DNA of 45,361 nt from Clostridiales bacterium (lineage in GTDB: Bacteria > Bacillota > Clostridia > Lachnospirales > WQUN01). The translations under genes were made by a program, and so were the position numbers. This document shows, piece by piece, positions 1 to 8,559 of the stretch. The stretch lies in NCBI GenBank assembly GCA_031269465.1, contig JAISZB010000337.1, positions 1 through 45,361 of the forward strand, given 5' to 3'. Positions within the stretch are counted from its first letter, which is position 1; the number at the start of each line of letters is the position of its first letter. Below the pieces are notes generated by a model. The model ran no database searches. It was not told the DNA's origin and saw only the letters and a list, made by a program, of their open reading frames with translations.

Positions 1-23
1 ACCGTGCCAGAGGTTGGGCAAAT

Positions 24-1085
24 TTAGCAAGCTATCCCCGCAGTTCCTGCGGTTAGAATGTTTATAGCGGCGTTTATATCCCTGTCGTGGATTGATCCAC
101 ATTCGGCGCATTGCCACTCTCGCACATTCAACGGTTTCTTTGTTCCTCGCGAGCCGCAAGCCGAGCATATCCGGCTTGACGGATGCCAGCGGTCTATTTT
201 TACAAGCGTTCTGCTCTTGCGCTCTGCCTTATATCGAAGCATATCTGCGAATTGCCGCCAGCCTTGCCGCGCTATTGCCCTTGCCAGCCTGTGGCTTTTA
301 AGCATATTCTTTGTGGCTAAGCCCTCAACCGCTATGACTTGGCTCTCGTCCGTGATTTTCTTTGACAGCTTGTGCTGAAAGTCCCTGCGCGTGTTTCCAA
401 CCGCTTTATGCGCTCTTGCGAGTTTGATTTTCTGCTTGCGCCTGTTCTTGCCGCCCTTTGCCTTGCGAGATAGCCGCTTCTGTTCCCGGATGACTTTTTG
501 CTCTTTCGCATTGAGATTGGGCAGTTTGATTTTCTCGCCGTCTGATGTGGTACAGAACGTCTCTATTCCCACATCTAATCCTATTTTCTTGTCAGTATGC
601 GGCAAAGGTTCCGGGTTTGCGCAATCAAACAGAAGCGACGCATAATATTTTCCATCGGGCTCTAGGCTGTAAGCTGCGGATTTTAGAACGCCCTTATTAG
701 GCATCGCCTCTCCCATTATGCGCATGCCGCTTTTGAGCTTCGGCACAAACACACGATTCCCTTGAAGCCAGCTCTCTCCTTGACAGCACACCGTGAATGA
801 TTGCCTTCCGCGCTTGCTATGGAACGTCGGCGGAGCGGCATGCGCTCCGGCGTTCTTCCACGCTTGCTGATAGTGGAGCTTTGTATTTGCCAACGCTTGC
901 GCCGGAATTTCTGACAGCCAGTCAAAACCCTCTTGTTTCAAGTCGGCATACGATTTTGCCCGCACTTTGCTCTTGCCGCAATCGACGAGATAATTCCAGT
1001 ACCACCGCGTGTGCCCGAAACACTTAGATAGATATCCTGCTTGATCTGCACTGGGTCTTATTTCTCGCTTTATACAATCGAACAT
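24..1085 (-). CDS. tnpB: TnpB, RNA-guided nuclease of an IS200/IS605-type element
   Basis: 353 residues. The RuvC-like triad is complete: D171 in GLDVGIE, E254 in AVEGL, and D336 in HDRDINAA. A four-cysteine zinc ribbon (C307, C310, C326, C329) lies between the second and third catalytic motifs, as usual for TnpB. Family knowledge: TnpB is a compact nuclease guided by an RNA made from the 3' end of its own gene and the element's right end; it cuts the empty donor site and so promotes retention of the element. No TnpA (Y1 transposase) gene is visible, so this is probably a TnpB-only element or one whose other parts lie before base 1. The ORF ends 24 bases from the window edge, so the right end and guide region are cut off. 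All catalytic residues are present, unlike the other two mobile-element enzymes in this window. Confidence 0.93.
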   Translation of the reverse strand: MFDCIKREIRPSADQAGYLSKCFGHTRWYWNYLVDCGKSKVRAKSYADLKQEGFDWLSEIPAQALANTKLHYQQAWKNAGAHAAPPTFHSKRGRQSFTVCCQGESWLQGNRVFVPKLKSGMRIMGEAMPNKGVLKSAAYSLEPDGKYYASLLFDCANPEPLPHTDKKIGLDVGIETFCTTSDGEKIKLPNLNAKEQKVIREQKRLSRKAKGGKNRRKQKIKLARAHKAVGNTRRDFQHKLSKKITDESQVIAVEGLATKNMLKSHRLARAIARQGWRQFADMLRYKAERKSRTLVKIDRWHPSSRICSACGSRGTKKPLNVREWQCAECGSIHDRDINAAINILTAGTAGIAC

Positions 1086-1112
1086 CGCAGCACATCCTTT
1101 CTGCCGCCTTAT

Positions 1113-1137
1113 ATCCCCATAGCCAAGGCAAGGGGAT
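1113..1137. other. Hairpin upstream of tnpB, possible element left end
   Basis: An imperfect hairpin with paired ATCCCC/GGGGAT outer arms and GCC/GGC inner arms lies 28 bp upstream of the tnpB start. IS200/IS605 elements carry subterminal hairpins at their ends, so this could be the left-end structure. The exact boundary cannot be set from one copy. Confidence 0.3.
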
Positions 1138-1214
1138 TTACGGCGTTTTAGTTAACGAACATTCTAAACCTCATAAATATCCCCCATGCCGAGAAACTCG
1201 ATGGCATGTGCAAA

Positions 1215-1670
1215 TCAATCTATTCGCTCCAGATGAAACCTTATCGTTTCCGCCGGGTTTGCGAGAGGGATCAAATACGAAATGGCGGCGATTCCAATGC
1301 TCTCCTTCCTCCAGCCGCCTTCCTCCAAAATAAAGGAGGCCTTGAAATCAGCGGCATATGAATATCCATGCCTGCCCTCCTCAAATCCTATGACGCCCTC
1401 CACATCCAATCGATCTTCACCGAAGTCAACCCTATCCAGAATCTTGACAAATTTGATCGAATCAACCGTTATCCTCTCTTCATTCATATACTCCACATGC
1501 TCGCTCCCAATTTCAAATCCCATCATATCGGCGGCCAGCATATCCGCTAAAGCTTGATCATCCAAAGCCCGGGAGCCGGCGATTCCTTTCCCGTCCCCCG
1601 CCAATGATGAGACGCAGGCAAGAGAAATTAAGAATAGGGCGAGTAAAACTACAGATAGGCTTTTCTTCAA
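1215..1670 (-). CDS. Small secreted protein, function unknown
   Basis: 151 residues. The N-terminus has Lys residues at 2-3 and a hydrophobic stretch to about residue 24 ending in SSLAG, a plausible Sec signal peptide. One cysteine lies in that stretch (LACVSSLAG) and could be a lipobox cysteine, but the context is not a clean lipobox. The mature part is acidic with predicted alpha/beta character and no motif I recognise. The start is TTG at 1670, supported by an AAAGGAGG ribosome binding site 8 nt upstream; a TTGACA-N16-TATTAT promoter lies about 48 bp upstream. It is monocistronic, between tnpB and the helicase, all on the minus strand. Confidence 0.75.
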   Translation of the reverse strand: MKKSLSVVLLALFLISLACVSSLAGDGKGIAGSRALDDQALADMLAADMMGFEIGSEHVEYMNEERITVDSIKFVKILDRVDFGEDRLDVEGVIGFEEGRHGYSYAADFKASFILEEGGWRKESIGIAAISYLIPLANPAETIRFHLERID

Positions 1671-1717
1671 AAGAGACGCCTCCTTTCAAAAAAATTCATA
1701 TTAATTCTTCCAATTTT

Positions 1718-1745
1718 ATAATACAGAAAAAAACATGGATGTCAA
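1718..1745 (-). promoter_or_regulatory. Sigma-A type promoter for the secreted protein gene
   Basis: On the minus strand TTGACA (1745-1740) is followed by a 16-nt spacer and TATTAT (1723-1718), five of six matches to the -10 consensus. It lies 48 bp before the TTG start at 1670. Confidence 0.7.
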
Positions 1746-2143
1746 TCATTAAAACATATCATCAGTGGCGGATATCTTCCTGTATTCAGGCGCTTGAATT
1801 CAGCAGCCCCTGTACTCGCGCCCCCGCCCATCTTCCTTCTAGAGCGCACATTAGATTTTCCTCCCAGGCCCAAAATGGCTGTGGACGCCGCCAATAACAA
1901 TGCGCAAAATCCCTATCAACAGGAGATTTGGCTGCGCAAGGGCATGCCTTGACGCGATGCATTGAGCCGATTATCCGCTTAGCCGCTGGACGTGTTGATG
2001 CGTTTGGCTGCGCATCAGTATAGTCAGGCTGAAAAATCCGCGCAATTCATACTATTTCGCAATGCCCGCCAAGAGAAATCGGTTTTGCCCCCCGTCAATG
2101 ACTCACATCGTTCGCGCATATTTCTAAGAGTTTTTTCTGAATT
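1746..2143. other. Intergenic stretch with degenerate repeat arm
   Basis: No gene with a credible start is seen. Around 1998-2025 there is sequence resembling one arm of the interspersed palindrome (GTTTGGCTGCGCATCAGTATA-like), probably a decayed copy. No terminator is clear for the helicase, which ends at 2144. Confidence 0.4.
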
Positions 2144-4543
2144 TCACTCATCCCCATCTAAGGGCGCATCCCAGAATGCTCTCACGATTGCGGAAATGCT
2201 ATCCGACCCTCGAAGCTCTTTGGCATGAGACCATTCCGGAGGGAAGAGCCTTCTGTAGTCCGGCCTGGAGAAGCGGCTGTCTATCAGAAGCACTACCCCC
2301 TGATCCGTCTCGGATCTTATAACCCGCCCCGCAGCTTGAAGCACTTTGTTCATTCCAGGAAACACATAGGCGTAATCGAATCCATTTTCTCCTGAAGAGG
2401 AGTAGTAGTCAGCTATGACATCGCGCTGAGGGCAAATCAGAGGAAGCCCGACGCCTACTATGGCCGCTCCAATCAGCCTGTCCGCCTTCAAATCTATGCC
2501 TTCAGAGAACAATCCGCCCAGAACCGCGAATCCTAATAGAGTTTCCCTTGACTCTGGAGCGAAGCTTTCCAGGAAAGCCCTCCTGCTTTCCTCATCCATT
2601 TCTGTAGACTGCACAAGCGTCCGAAGCTCAGGGTAGCTTTCGTTTACGGCGTCCACAACGGACTTCAAGTATTCGTAAGAAGGAAAAAAAGCCAGGTAGT
2701 TGCCTTTTCTGGAGCTTGCCATTTCATGCAGGATATTCGCTATTGGCATGACGCTTTCGGCCCTGTCTTTATACTTTGTGGATATCCGCCTATCTACCAT
2801 GAGGCAGAGGTTCGACTGTGGAAACGGAGATCTGAGCTTGAGAAGGTAGTCCTCTTCGCCACCGCCTAGGATGCCCCTGAAATAGTTCAAAGGGGTCAGC
2901 GTGGCGGAGAAGAATATGCTGCATCTGCACAAGGATTCGACCTTTGACAAGAGAGCGGATGGATCAAGGCAGTAGAGCTTTATTGAGGCGAATCCTTTTT
3001 CGCCCAACTCTATAAAAGTGACATAGCGGCTGTCGTAGAGATCAGATATTCTCAAAAAGTCCATCGCGCTAAAGTAAAGATTCATCAGCTCGTCAGAAGG
3101 GGTTTTCTGAAGCGTCTCGCCAGCAAGGGAGGCGAATTCCTTGAGAACCCCTATGAGGGCGTCAGGCTGGGCTTTCGCTGAAAAGGCTTTGGCGCCTTCG
3201 CACGGCTTATGGAGCTGCGTAAAGGATTGTATCATCTTTGATATCTTTCCGGTTATTTTATATAAATCGCTTTTTTTGCCGAACGCCTCCCTGGCAGACG
3301 CGAAATCGGACTTTGAGATGGTTGCGGAGAACATGTCCCTCGCCCTGTCTGCAAGATTGTGAGCTTCATCAGTAAGGAGTATATATTCCCCCCCATCCGC
3401 AAAAAATCGCTTTAGGCTGGCCTTGGGATCGTATACATGGTTGTAGTCGCAGATGATGGCGTCAGAAAATAGCGTTGCATCAAGAGAAAATTCAAAAGGG
3501 CACACTCGGTGCTTTTTCGCGTAGCTTTCAATAACTGCTCTGGTCATTATGGTTTCATTTGTGATTATGTCCAAGATAGCTCCGTTTACTCGGTTGAAGT
3601 GATCCAAGGCGTATTCGCAGTCTTCCGGAGTGCAGCTTCGAGTTTCCAGAAAGCAGATCTTATCCTTTGCGGTAATGGTGGCGGCCCTCATGCGCAAGCC
3701 TTGGCTTTGCATCAAGAGCAGGGTTTCTTCGGCCACCTGCCTTGTGATGGTTTTCGCTGTGCAGTAGAATATTTTTTCTCCAAAGCCCTCTGCGAGGGCT
3801 TTTATCGAAGGGTAGAGAGCGGAGGCTGTTTTTCCGATTCCAGTGGGTGCTTGCGCGAACAGTTTCTTCTTCTTTTTTATGGCGGTGAAGATAGAAATGC
3901 ACAGCTCTCTCTGCCCTGGCCTGTATTTTGAAAAGGGGAAGGGGAGGAGTTTGGCGGTGTCGCTTCTTTCCTTCAACCTATCCGCATCCATTTTGGCAAA
4001 TTCCCAGTACTTTTCGATGAGCTCCATGAAGAATGCCTCAAGTTCCGCAAAGCTGAACGGCTGTTTGAATTCCACCGTTTCCTCCGTTTCAAGGTTTCCG
4101 TATGTCAGCTGGATTTCTATATTGGCAGTTAAGCTCTGCAGGCAGCAAATGTACCCATAGCACTTGGCCTGGGCCCAGTGCCAGTGATCCGGCCTGTTTT
4201 CCATCGCGGAGACAGGTTTTAGCGTGGATTTGATCTCCTCTATAAGTATAAACGCATTATTAAAAGTTTCAACTCCGTCGGCTCTTCCCTCAATATTGAA
4301 GATAAATTCTTTGTAAGGCAAAGAAATGGCAAGCTTTTTCTCTGACTCGTATGTTCTGCCAAGCTTCGCGGCTTCCTTTTTCCTTCTTTTTTGTATCGAC
4401 TGATGCAGCCTGGTTCCCTCAACTGCCCGGCTTGCGCTGATAAAACCTGAGTCGATGCTTCCTTGGCGCAGGATGAACTCAACTATAGAGCGAACTGACA
4501 TCTTTATTTCTATGGGCGCATTTTCACTTTCTTTTTCTATCAT
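2144..4543 (-). CDS. DinG/XPD-like superfamily 2 helicase with N-terminal Cas4-like nuclease domain
   Basis: About 799 residues. The N-terminal ~170 residues carry a PD-(D/E)XK pattern: D90 in GRADGV and E104-I-K106 in EEIKS, with a conserved W-H-W-A-Q-A-K-Y-type helix after it. The helicase follows, with Walker A at 233-240 (APTGIGKT), DEAH at 393-396, and four cysteines (C298, C305, C310, C349) between motif I and the DEAH box. These are the Fe-S cluster ligands of XPD/DinG/Rad3 enzymes. Family knowledge: these are 5'-3' DNA helicases acting on branched or damaged DNA; the fused nuclease fold suggests strand processing. The start is ATG at 4543, with TTG at 4546 possible; no strong Shine-Dalgarno is seen, and M16 (MSVRSIVEF) is an alternative. 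The group II intron lies directly upstream and may have separated the gene from its native promoter. Confidence 0.9.
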   Translation of the reverse strand: MIEKESENAPIEIKMSVRSIVEFILRQGSIDSGFISASRAVEGTRLHQSIQKRRKKEAAKLGRTYESEKKLAISLPYKEFIFNIEGRADGVETFNNAFILIEEIKSTLKPVSAMENRPDHWHWAQAKCYGYICCLQSLTANIEIQLTYGNLETEETVEFKQPFSFAELEAFFMELIEKYWEFAKMDADRLKERSDTAKLLPFPFSKYRPGQRELCISIFTAIKKKKKLFAQAPTGIGKTASALYPSIKALAEGFGEKIFYCTAKTITRQVAEETLLLMQSQGLRMRAATITAKDKICFLETRSCTPEDCEYALDHFNRVNGAILDIITNETIMTRAVIESYAKKHRVCPFEFSLDATLFSDAIICDYNHVYDPKASLKRFFADGGEYILLTDEAHNLADRARDMFSATISKSDFASAREAFGKKSDLYKITGKISKMIQSFTQLHKPCEGAKAFSAKAQPDALIGVLKEFASLAGETLQKTPSDELMNLYFSAMDFLRISDLYDSRYVTFIELGEKGFASIKLYCLDPSALLSKVESLCRCSIFFSATLTPLNYFRGILGGGEEDYLLKLRSPFPQSNLCLMVDRRISTKYKDRAESVMPIANILHEMASSRKGNYLAFFPSYEYLKSVVDAVNESYPELRTLVQSTEMDEESRRAFLESFAPESRETLLGFAVLGGLFSEGIDLKADRLIGAAIVGVGLPLICPQRDVIADYYSSSGENGFDYAYVFPGMNKVLQAAGRVIRSETDQGVVLLIDSRFSRPDYRRLFPPEWSHAKELRGSDSISAIVRAFWDAPLDGDE

Positions 4544-4622
4544 CAAGCATTACGCAACGGCAGCCCCTTCCTTAAGCCATGGGGACGAGCCGCGCTCCTT
4601 TCTGTTAATATAGATTCCCGTC

Positions 4623-4668
4623 TATACTGATTTGATTTGCAGGCGTATGCATCTGTTATGGAGCTTGA
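4623..4668. repeat. Left half of an interspersed palindrome, split by the group II intron
   Basis: The sequence begins TATACTGATTTGATTTGC and ends in GGAGCTTG, the left arm of the repeat family found throughout the window. The last 22 bases (4646-4667) are the exact reverse complement of 6554-6575, on the far side of the intron. The intron therefore sits at the loop of the hairpin. Confidence 0.8.
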
Positions 4669-5210
4669 GACTCTGAGCGACCGAGCAATGTCATCTACAA
4701 TAACGGGTGGAAACCCCGTCCGGTAAAGAGCAGCCGCTCCACCGGCAGCGAGCTGTGGAGTATCCACAGTAATGGGGATATTTAAGCGTTAACAGCTGGG
4801 CATTAGGCCTGAAAGCGGTTGAGCCCTGAAATAAGTGCGAAGCAGCGGGACGACGGCGTGGAGTTGCCGGAGGCCGAAGCTCTCGAAAGCGACATGGCTG
4901 GCTAAGGGAGCCGAGCCGGGGCCGGCGGGCCAGGCATGATGTACAAAGCGGGGATGGCAGCTCGGGAGGCCCATGGGGCTCTCTCGAAATGCAGGGCATG
5001 GCCGGCGGCGCTGCAAACGAAGAAGGCCGAAAGGCGCCATGGGAGTCGGATGCCGTCGCAGCGCCGACGGCGCCGGGCAATGCCGGAGGAGGAAAGGACG
5101 GCGCACATGTAGGCCCCGCCCAAGGGAAGCATCCGCTATACTCAGGGATAGGCGGTAGGATGGCAACGCAACTGGACAGGACAGGCGGGCTGTAAGCCCA
5201 AAATCCCAAA

Positions 5211-6458
5211 ATGGCGTCTGCGTCGCCATGCCGCTCAGTCAACGTGGACTTGCTGCGCGAGTGTCATAAAGAACTTGATGGCAAGAAAGCAGCCGGCGTG
5301 GACAAAGCGGCAAAAGCCGAGTATGAGGCGGATCTGGACGAAAACCTAAAAGACTTGGCCGACCGGCTCAAACAAAAGAACTGCAAACCTCAACCCCCGT
5401 TGCGAGCCTATATTCCGAAAGCCAATGGGAAGCAACGGCCATTAGGGATGGGCGCCTGCGAGGGCAGACTCGCGCAGCCGGCGCTCAAGCGTGTGTTGGA
5501 AGCCGTTTATGAACCAAAGTTTCGCGGGCATATGTTTGGATTTCGTCCCGGCATAGGCTGTCATGACGCGCTCAAGGAACTGAACCGGCCCTTTGAAAAA
5601 GGAAACGCGAATTATGCCGTCGGCGCGGATATCAAAGGATTTTTCAACAATATGGAACGCGAGCGCATGCTGGAGCTAATCAAGTTTCGGATAACAGACC
5701 CCAGCATCCTATGGCTCGCCGAGAAAACGCCCGCGGCGGGCATAATGGAAAACGGTTCCCGGCACGCAGCGACAAAAGGCCCGGAGCAAGGAAATCCAGC
5801 TTCTCCGGCAGTCGCCAGCATCTGCATGCACTATGCGCTTGCACAATGGTTCGGCATCGCATTCAAGAAGCAATGCAGGGGAGAATGCGGACTCGCCTTA
5901 TGCGCCGGCGATTTCGCAGCGGCATTTCAATATAAGGGCGATGCATATTATTTTCCCCCCGCATCGGCGGAAAGATTCGCGCTGTTCGGCCTTGAGCCGG
6001 GGCAAGCAAAAACCAGACTGGCAGAATTCGGAAAGTACGCCGGAAAGAACCGGAAAACACGCGGCCGAAAGAAACCTGAAACTTTCGATTTCCTTGGATC
6101 TGCGCGCTGCTGCTCAAAAAGCAGAGTTGGCAGGTTTAGGGCGGAGCGGAAAACTGCGCGGAAAAAGTTCCAGCTTAAGCTGAAGGAATTGAATCTCCGG
6201 CTAAAGCAGAACCGCCGTCTCCGACTCAAGGATCTCTTCGGCGCGATAAATCTGAAACTCAAGGGCCGCTGCCAATACTGCGGCACAGCTGGCAACTATG
6301 AAAGTCTAAGCGATTATCCGCACTATGTCAAAGCAATGCTGTACAAATGGCTTAACCGGCGAAGCGAAAAGAAAAGCTGCGCATGGGAAGGCTTTCAGGA
6401 ACTGCTCAAAGCATTTCCGCTTGCCCGCCCGCATATTTATTGCAACATCTATAGCTGA
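5211..6458 (+). CDS. ltrA: Group II intron reverse transcriptase/maturase, catalytic motif degenerate
   Basis: 415 residues, normal length. Order of parts: RT N-terminal region (1-100, ending LKRVLEAVYEPKF), motif around FGFRPGIGCHDAL (109-121), RT motif A with D140 in GADIKGFF, motif C region at 228-238, and the X/maturase domain with the typical C-terminal CQYCGTAGNY and YKWLNRRS blocks. There is no HNH endonuclease domain. The usual YADD box reads CAGD (231-234), so the first metal-binding aspartate of that box is glycine. Other normally conserved positions also deviate, for example GACEGRLAQ where an E-D-K core is usual. The enzyme is probably unable to reverse transcribe; a splicing role is not excluded. 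The ORF is unbroken, so the loss is by substitution, not frameshift. Confidence 0.88.
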   Translation: MASASPCRSVNVDLLRECHKELDGKKAAGVDKAAKAEYEADLDENLKDLADRLKQKNCKPQPPLRAYIPKANGKQRPLGMGACEGRLAQPALKRVLEAVYEPKFRGHMFGFRPGIGCHDALKELNRPFEKGNANYAVGADIKGFFNNMERERMLELIKFRITDPSILWLAEKTPAAGIMENGSRHAATKGPEQGNPASPAVASICMHYALAQWFGIAFKKQCRGECGLALCAGDFAAAFQYKGDAYYFPPASAERFALFGLEPGQAKTRLAEFGKYAGKNRKTRGRKKPETFDFLGSARCCSKSRVGRFRAERKTARKKFQLKLKELNLRLKQNRRLRLKDLFGAINLKLKGRCQYCGTAGNYESLSDYPHYVKAMLYKWLNRRSEKKSCAWEGFQELLKAFPLARPHIYCNIYS

Positions 6459-6481
6459 AAACTCATAAATCTAAAAGTGAA

Positions 6482-6516
6482 GAGCCGTGTGCGTGAATTG
6501 CGCCCGCACGGATCTG
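6482..6516 (+). ncRNA. Group II intron domain V (catalytic hairpin)
   Basis: A 35-nt segment beginning GAGCCGTG and ending CACGGATCTG folds into the characteristic domain V hairpin, with the AGC catalytic triad near its 5' side. Domain VI follows directly (about 6517-6550), a GGCGGA/TCCGCC stem with an unpaired A-containing segment before the CTACTCGAC 3' end. Confidence 0.82.
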
Positions 6517-6553
6517 CGGGGGGCGGACGCTGTGAGGCTTCCGCCTACTCGAC

Positions 6554-6580
6554 CAAGCTCCATAACAGATGCATATCAGA
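6554..6580. repeat. Right half of the intron-split palindrome
   Basis: CAAGCTCCATAACAGATGCATA (6554-6575) is the exact reverse complement of 4646-4667. ATCAG follows, matching the usual outer end of the repeat family. Confidence 0.8.
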
Positions 6581-6597
6581 ATATCTAAGGAGTCAGT

Positions 6598-6700
6598 TTA
6601 TTGCATGCAGGCAACTCCTGCGGATAGTTTTTCGCCGTCTGATGTACGAACATCGAAGTTGCCGCACACTCGGCAGCCGATCGTAAACCCCTCTCTAGCT
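6598..6700 (-). pseudogene. Possible relic of a tnpB 3' end
   Basis: On the minus strand this stretch reads GCRVCGNFDVRTSDGEKL followed by SAGVACMQ and a stop. The CxxC ribbon half and the short Ala/Gly/Cys tail resemble the C-terminus of the tnpB gene at the start of the window (CAECG ... TAGTAGIAC), and TSDGEK also occurs in that protein. The catalytic HDRD motif is absent. Probably a scrap of a second IS200/IS605-type element; chance similarity is possible. Confidence 0.3.
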
Positions 6701-7009
6701 TCTGGCATGCGCGCCGCGCCAAACAGCTGATGCCCATGCGCGCCGCGCGGAGATTGATTAGGCTTGCGAGTCCCGGCTTCTTTTATCTTCGCCTTGTGAA
6801 TTCGCCTGTTTCGCGAGAGCCGTCGTTGGAACGGCTTGCGAGTTCCAGCTTATTTAGCGCGTCCGCCGCATGGCTCTAGTGACCGATCCCTTTCAGCTGG
6901 AATAATCCGCGGTAAAAACAGGCATGTTGATTTGCAGCCAAATGCATCCAGGCAGTTTCATATGCTAAACAGCATGCAAAGCTTCAATGGATAACCCGTT
7001 CTCTTTAAC
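6701..7009. other. Intergenic stretch without a gene
   Basis: GC-rich text near 6700-6850 carries short repeated words (GCGCGCCGCGC at about 6709 and 6737; GGCTTGCGAGT at about 6763 and 6834). Near 6932-6985 there are decayed repeat arms. No coding region is supported. Confidence 0.4.
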
Positions 7010-7108
7010 ATACTGCTTTTTGTATACAATTACCTTTTTTGGAGCTTGATTATACAGCGAGTGCAAAATGCCGATATCTGCATTTCGCACCATATGAAAA
7101 GCGGTATA
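7010..7108. repeat. Interspersed palindrome, right inner arm deleted
   Basis: Left arm TACTGCTTTTTG ... CCTTTTTTGGAGCTTGATTATAC, then the central mini-palindrome around GCCGATATC, then directly the outer right end ATGAAAAGCGGTATA. The inner right arm (CAAGCTCCAAAAAAGG) is missing. Decayed relatives lie at about 7285-7450 and 7500-7585. Confidence 0.75.
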
Positions 7109-7604
7109 GGTGAATATTGCTGCGAGTCAGTCTATGAAACTGAGTATAGCACTTTGTTCTGAAGAAAAGAAGCCCATTTGAAAATGCTATGCGAATTAAC
7201 ATATGAAGACCAGGGTGGGTTGACTGCAATTCAGCTTGCCGGGCGCCTTGGTTTTAGACTGTTGGCAATTCGAAAGCCCATGTGATAAACTATACAGATG
7301 CGCATTGGAAAGTTCCGATTTTGGTGCTGGACTGCATAATGGTTCGATGGATAATCCGACTCCAAAATCTGCATCTTTGACTGCCATCCGCGCATATGGG
7401 TTTTGATTGCCCGCTACGGTTTTGAGGCTTGACTGTGCACTTTCAAGGTGCGATTGATATCGGCGCCTCGCACTCGCCAAAAATCAAGATCCCCAATAGG
7501 CATGCCTATTTGCAGCCAATGCGCCTATTATGAAGTTTGATGCAGTCAAGCTCAAATAGGAAATATTATATGGGAATCAGCATAGAATGCATGCGGAGGA
7601 ATAT

Positions 7605-8336
7605 ATGCGCACAAGGAAGAAAAAATGGACAGCCAGAGAGCTGGCTGAAAACCCTAGAATAGTTTATTCGCCGGAAACCTATAAAGGCCGGTGGCACTCT
7701 TTTTTTGGAAACTCCAACCCTATAAGCCTGGAGATCGGATGCGGAAAGGGAAAGTTCATCGCGCAGGCGGCTAACGCCTTCCCCGACAGGAACTTCATAG
7801 GCCTTGAAAGAGATCAAACAATTCTTGCAGCGGCTGCCCGCTTGGGTTTAAGGGTAACAGAGGATGCCAGACTTGCATATATTATCAGTGATGTGGAGGA
7901 AATGCCGACGCTGTTTGCTCCGGGAGAGATTCAAACGCTTTACATACAATTTTGCGATCCATGGCCAAATAAGAAGAAGTGGGCTAAACGCAGGCTGACT
8001 CATTCACGCTTTCTTAGGATCTATAGAGAATTGGGAGTTGCCGCTATTTTTTTCAAAACAGACAACAGGCAGCTTTTTGAATTCTCCTTGGAACAGTTTT
8101 CCCAGGAAGGCTGGCTTATGAAAAGCATCTCTCTCGATCTGCATTCAAGCGCCTCATCGGCAGACGAAACGCAGTTTACGACGGAATATGAAGAGAAGTT
8201 CATTGCGCTGGGCCAGCCAATATATCGGCTGGAGGCTTATGATAGGGGAGGTGGCGGCTTAAAGGATGCAAATGGTTCAACTGGTGAAATTGAAGAACCG
8301 GCTGCTTCAAATGACTTATTCTCCGAAGATGAATGA
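7605..8336 (+). CDS. trmB: tRNA (guanine-N7-)-methyltransferase
   Basis: About 243 residues from ATG 7605. The SAM-binding motif is LEIGCGKGKF (near residue 42). The TrmB signature FCDPWPNKKKWAKRRLTH and the C-terminal TEYEEKFIALGQPIYRL are both present, making this a firm call. Role: methylates G46 in the tRNA variable loop using S-adenosylmethionine. An ATG at 7587 is in frame, but a GGAGGA site at 7595-7600 and the family-typical MRTRKKKW start favour 7605; the spacing of 4 nt is short. The C-terminus is about 25 residues longer than usual, with an acidic, low-complexity tail (DANGSTGEIEEPAASNDLFSED). The gene stands alone, with a hairpin terminator about 180 bp downstream. Confidence 0.95.
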   Translation: MRTRKKKWTARELAENPRIVYSPETYKGRWHSFFGNSNPISLEIGCGKGKFIAQAANAFPDRNFIGLERDQTILAAAARLGLRVTEDARLAYIISDVEEMPTLFAPGEIQTLYIQFCDPWPNKKKWAKRRLTHSRFLRIYRELGVAAIFFKTDNRQLFEFSLEQFSQEGWLMKSISLDLHSSASSADETQFTTEYEEKFIALGQPIYRLEAYDRGGGGLKDANGSTGEIEEPAASNDLFSEDE

Positions 8337-8518
8337 TGAAAAAAAGGCAGAAGCTGATGAAGAAGTCAAGAAACTATATGCTTATAAAATACGCAGGCAT
8401 AGGAAATAGGGAATTTTGAAGCCGCCATTGCGGTCGCTGACATAGCAAACAGGCTAAATGCCTGTAGAACCAAGCAATACCATTGTGGCGAACAAATGGT
8501 CTGAGTACAAGCAATGTG

Positions 8519-8552
8519 AACGGGATGCCAAGCAAGACGGCATCCCGTTTTC
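8519..8552 (+). terminator. Rho-independent terminator after trmB
   Basis: AACGGGATGCC (8519-8529) pairs with GGCATCCCGTT (8539-8549), followed by a short T run. An 11-bp perfect stem with a 9-nt loop. Confidence 0.75.
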
Positions 8553-8559
8553 GCATCTC

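Larger units (their letters stand above)
4669..6553 (+). mobile_element. Group II intron with internal maturase
   Basis: The insert carries a GC-rich structured leader of about 540 nt (parts of domains I-IV), a reverse-transcriptase/maturase ORF (5211-6458), a recognisable domain V (6482-6516) and a domain VI hairpin ending in CTACTCGAC at 6553. The 3' end is set by the domain VI end and by the start of the matching palindrome arm at 6554. The 5' end is less certain, within a base or two of 4669, because the usual GUGYG start is not seen. Length is about 1.9 kb, within the normal range. The insertion point is the apex of a palindromic repeat, so splicing would restore a 22-bp stem. It lies on the strand opposite the helicase, just upstream of it. 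Confidence 0.85.

Noticed and set aside
4691..5242. A 183-codon minus-strand ORF and relatives
   Set aside because: They overlap the structured RNA leader of the group II intron; high GC explains the open frames.
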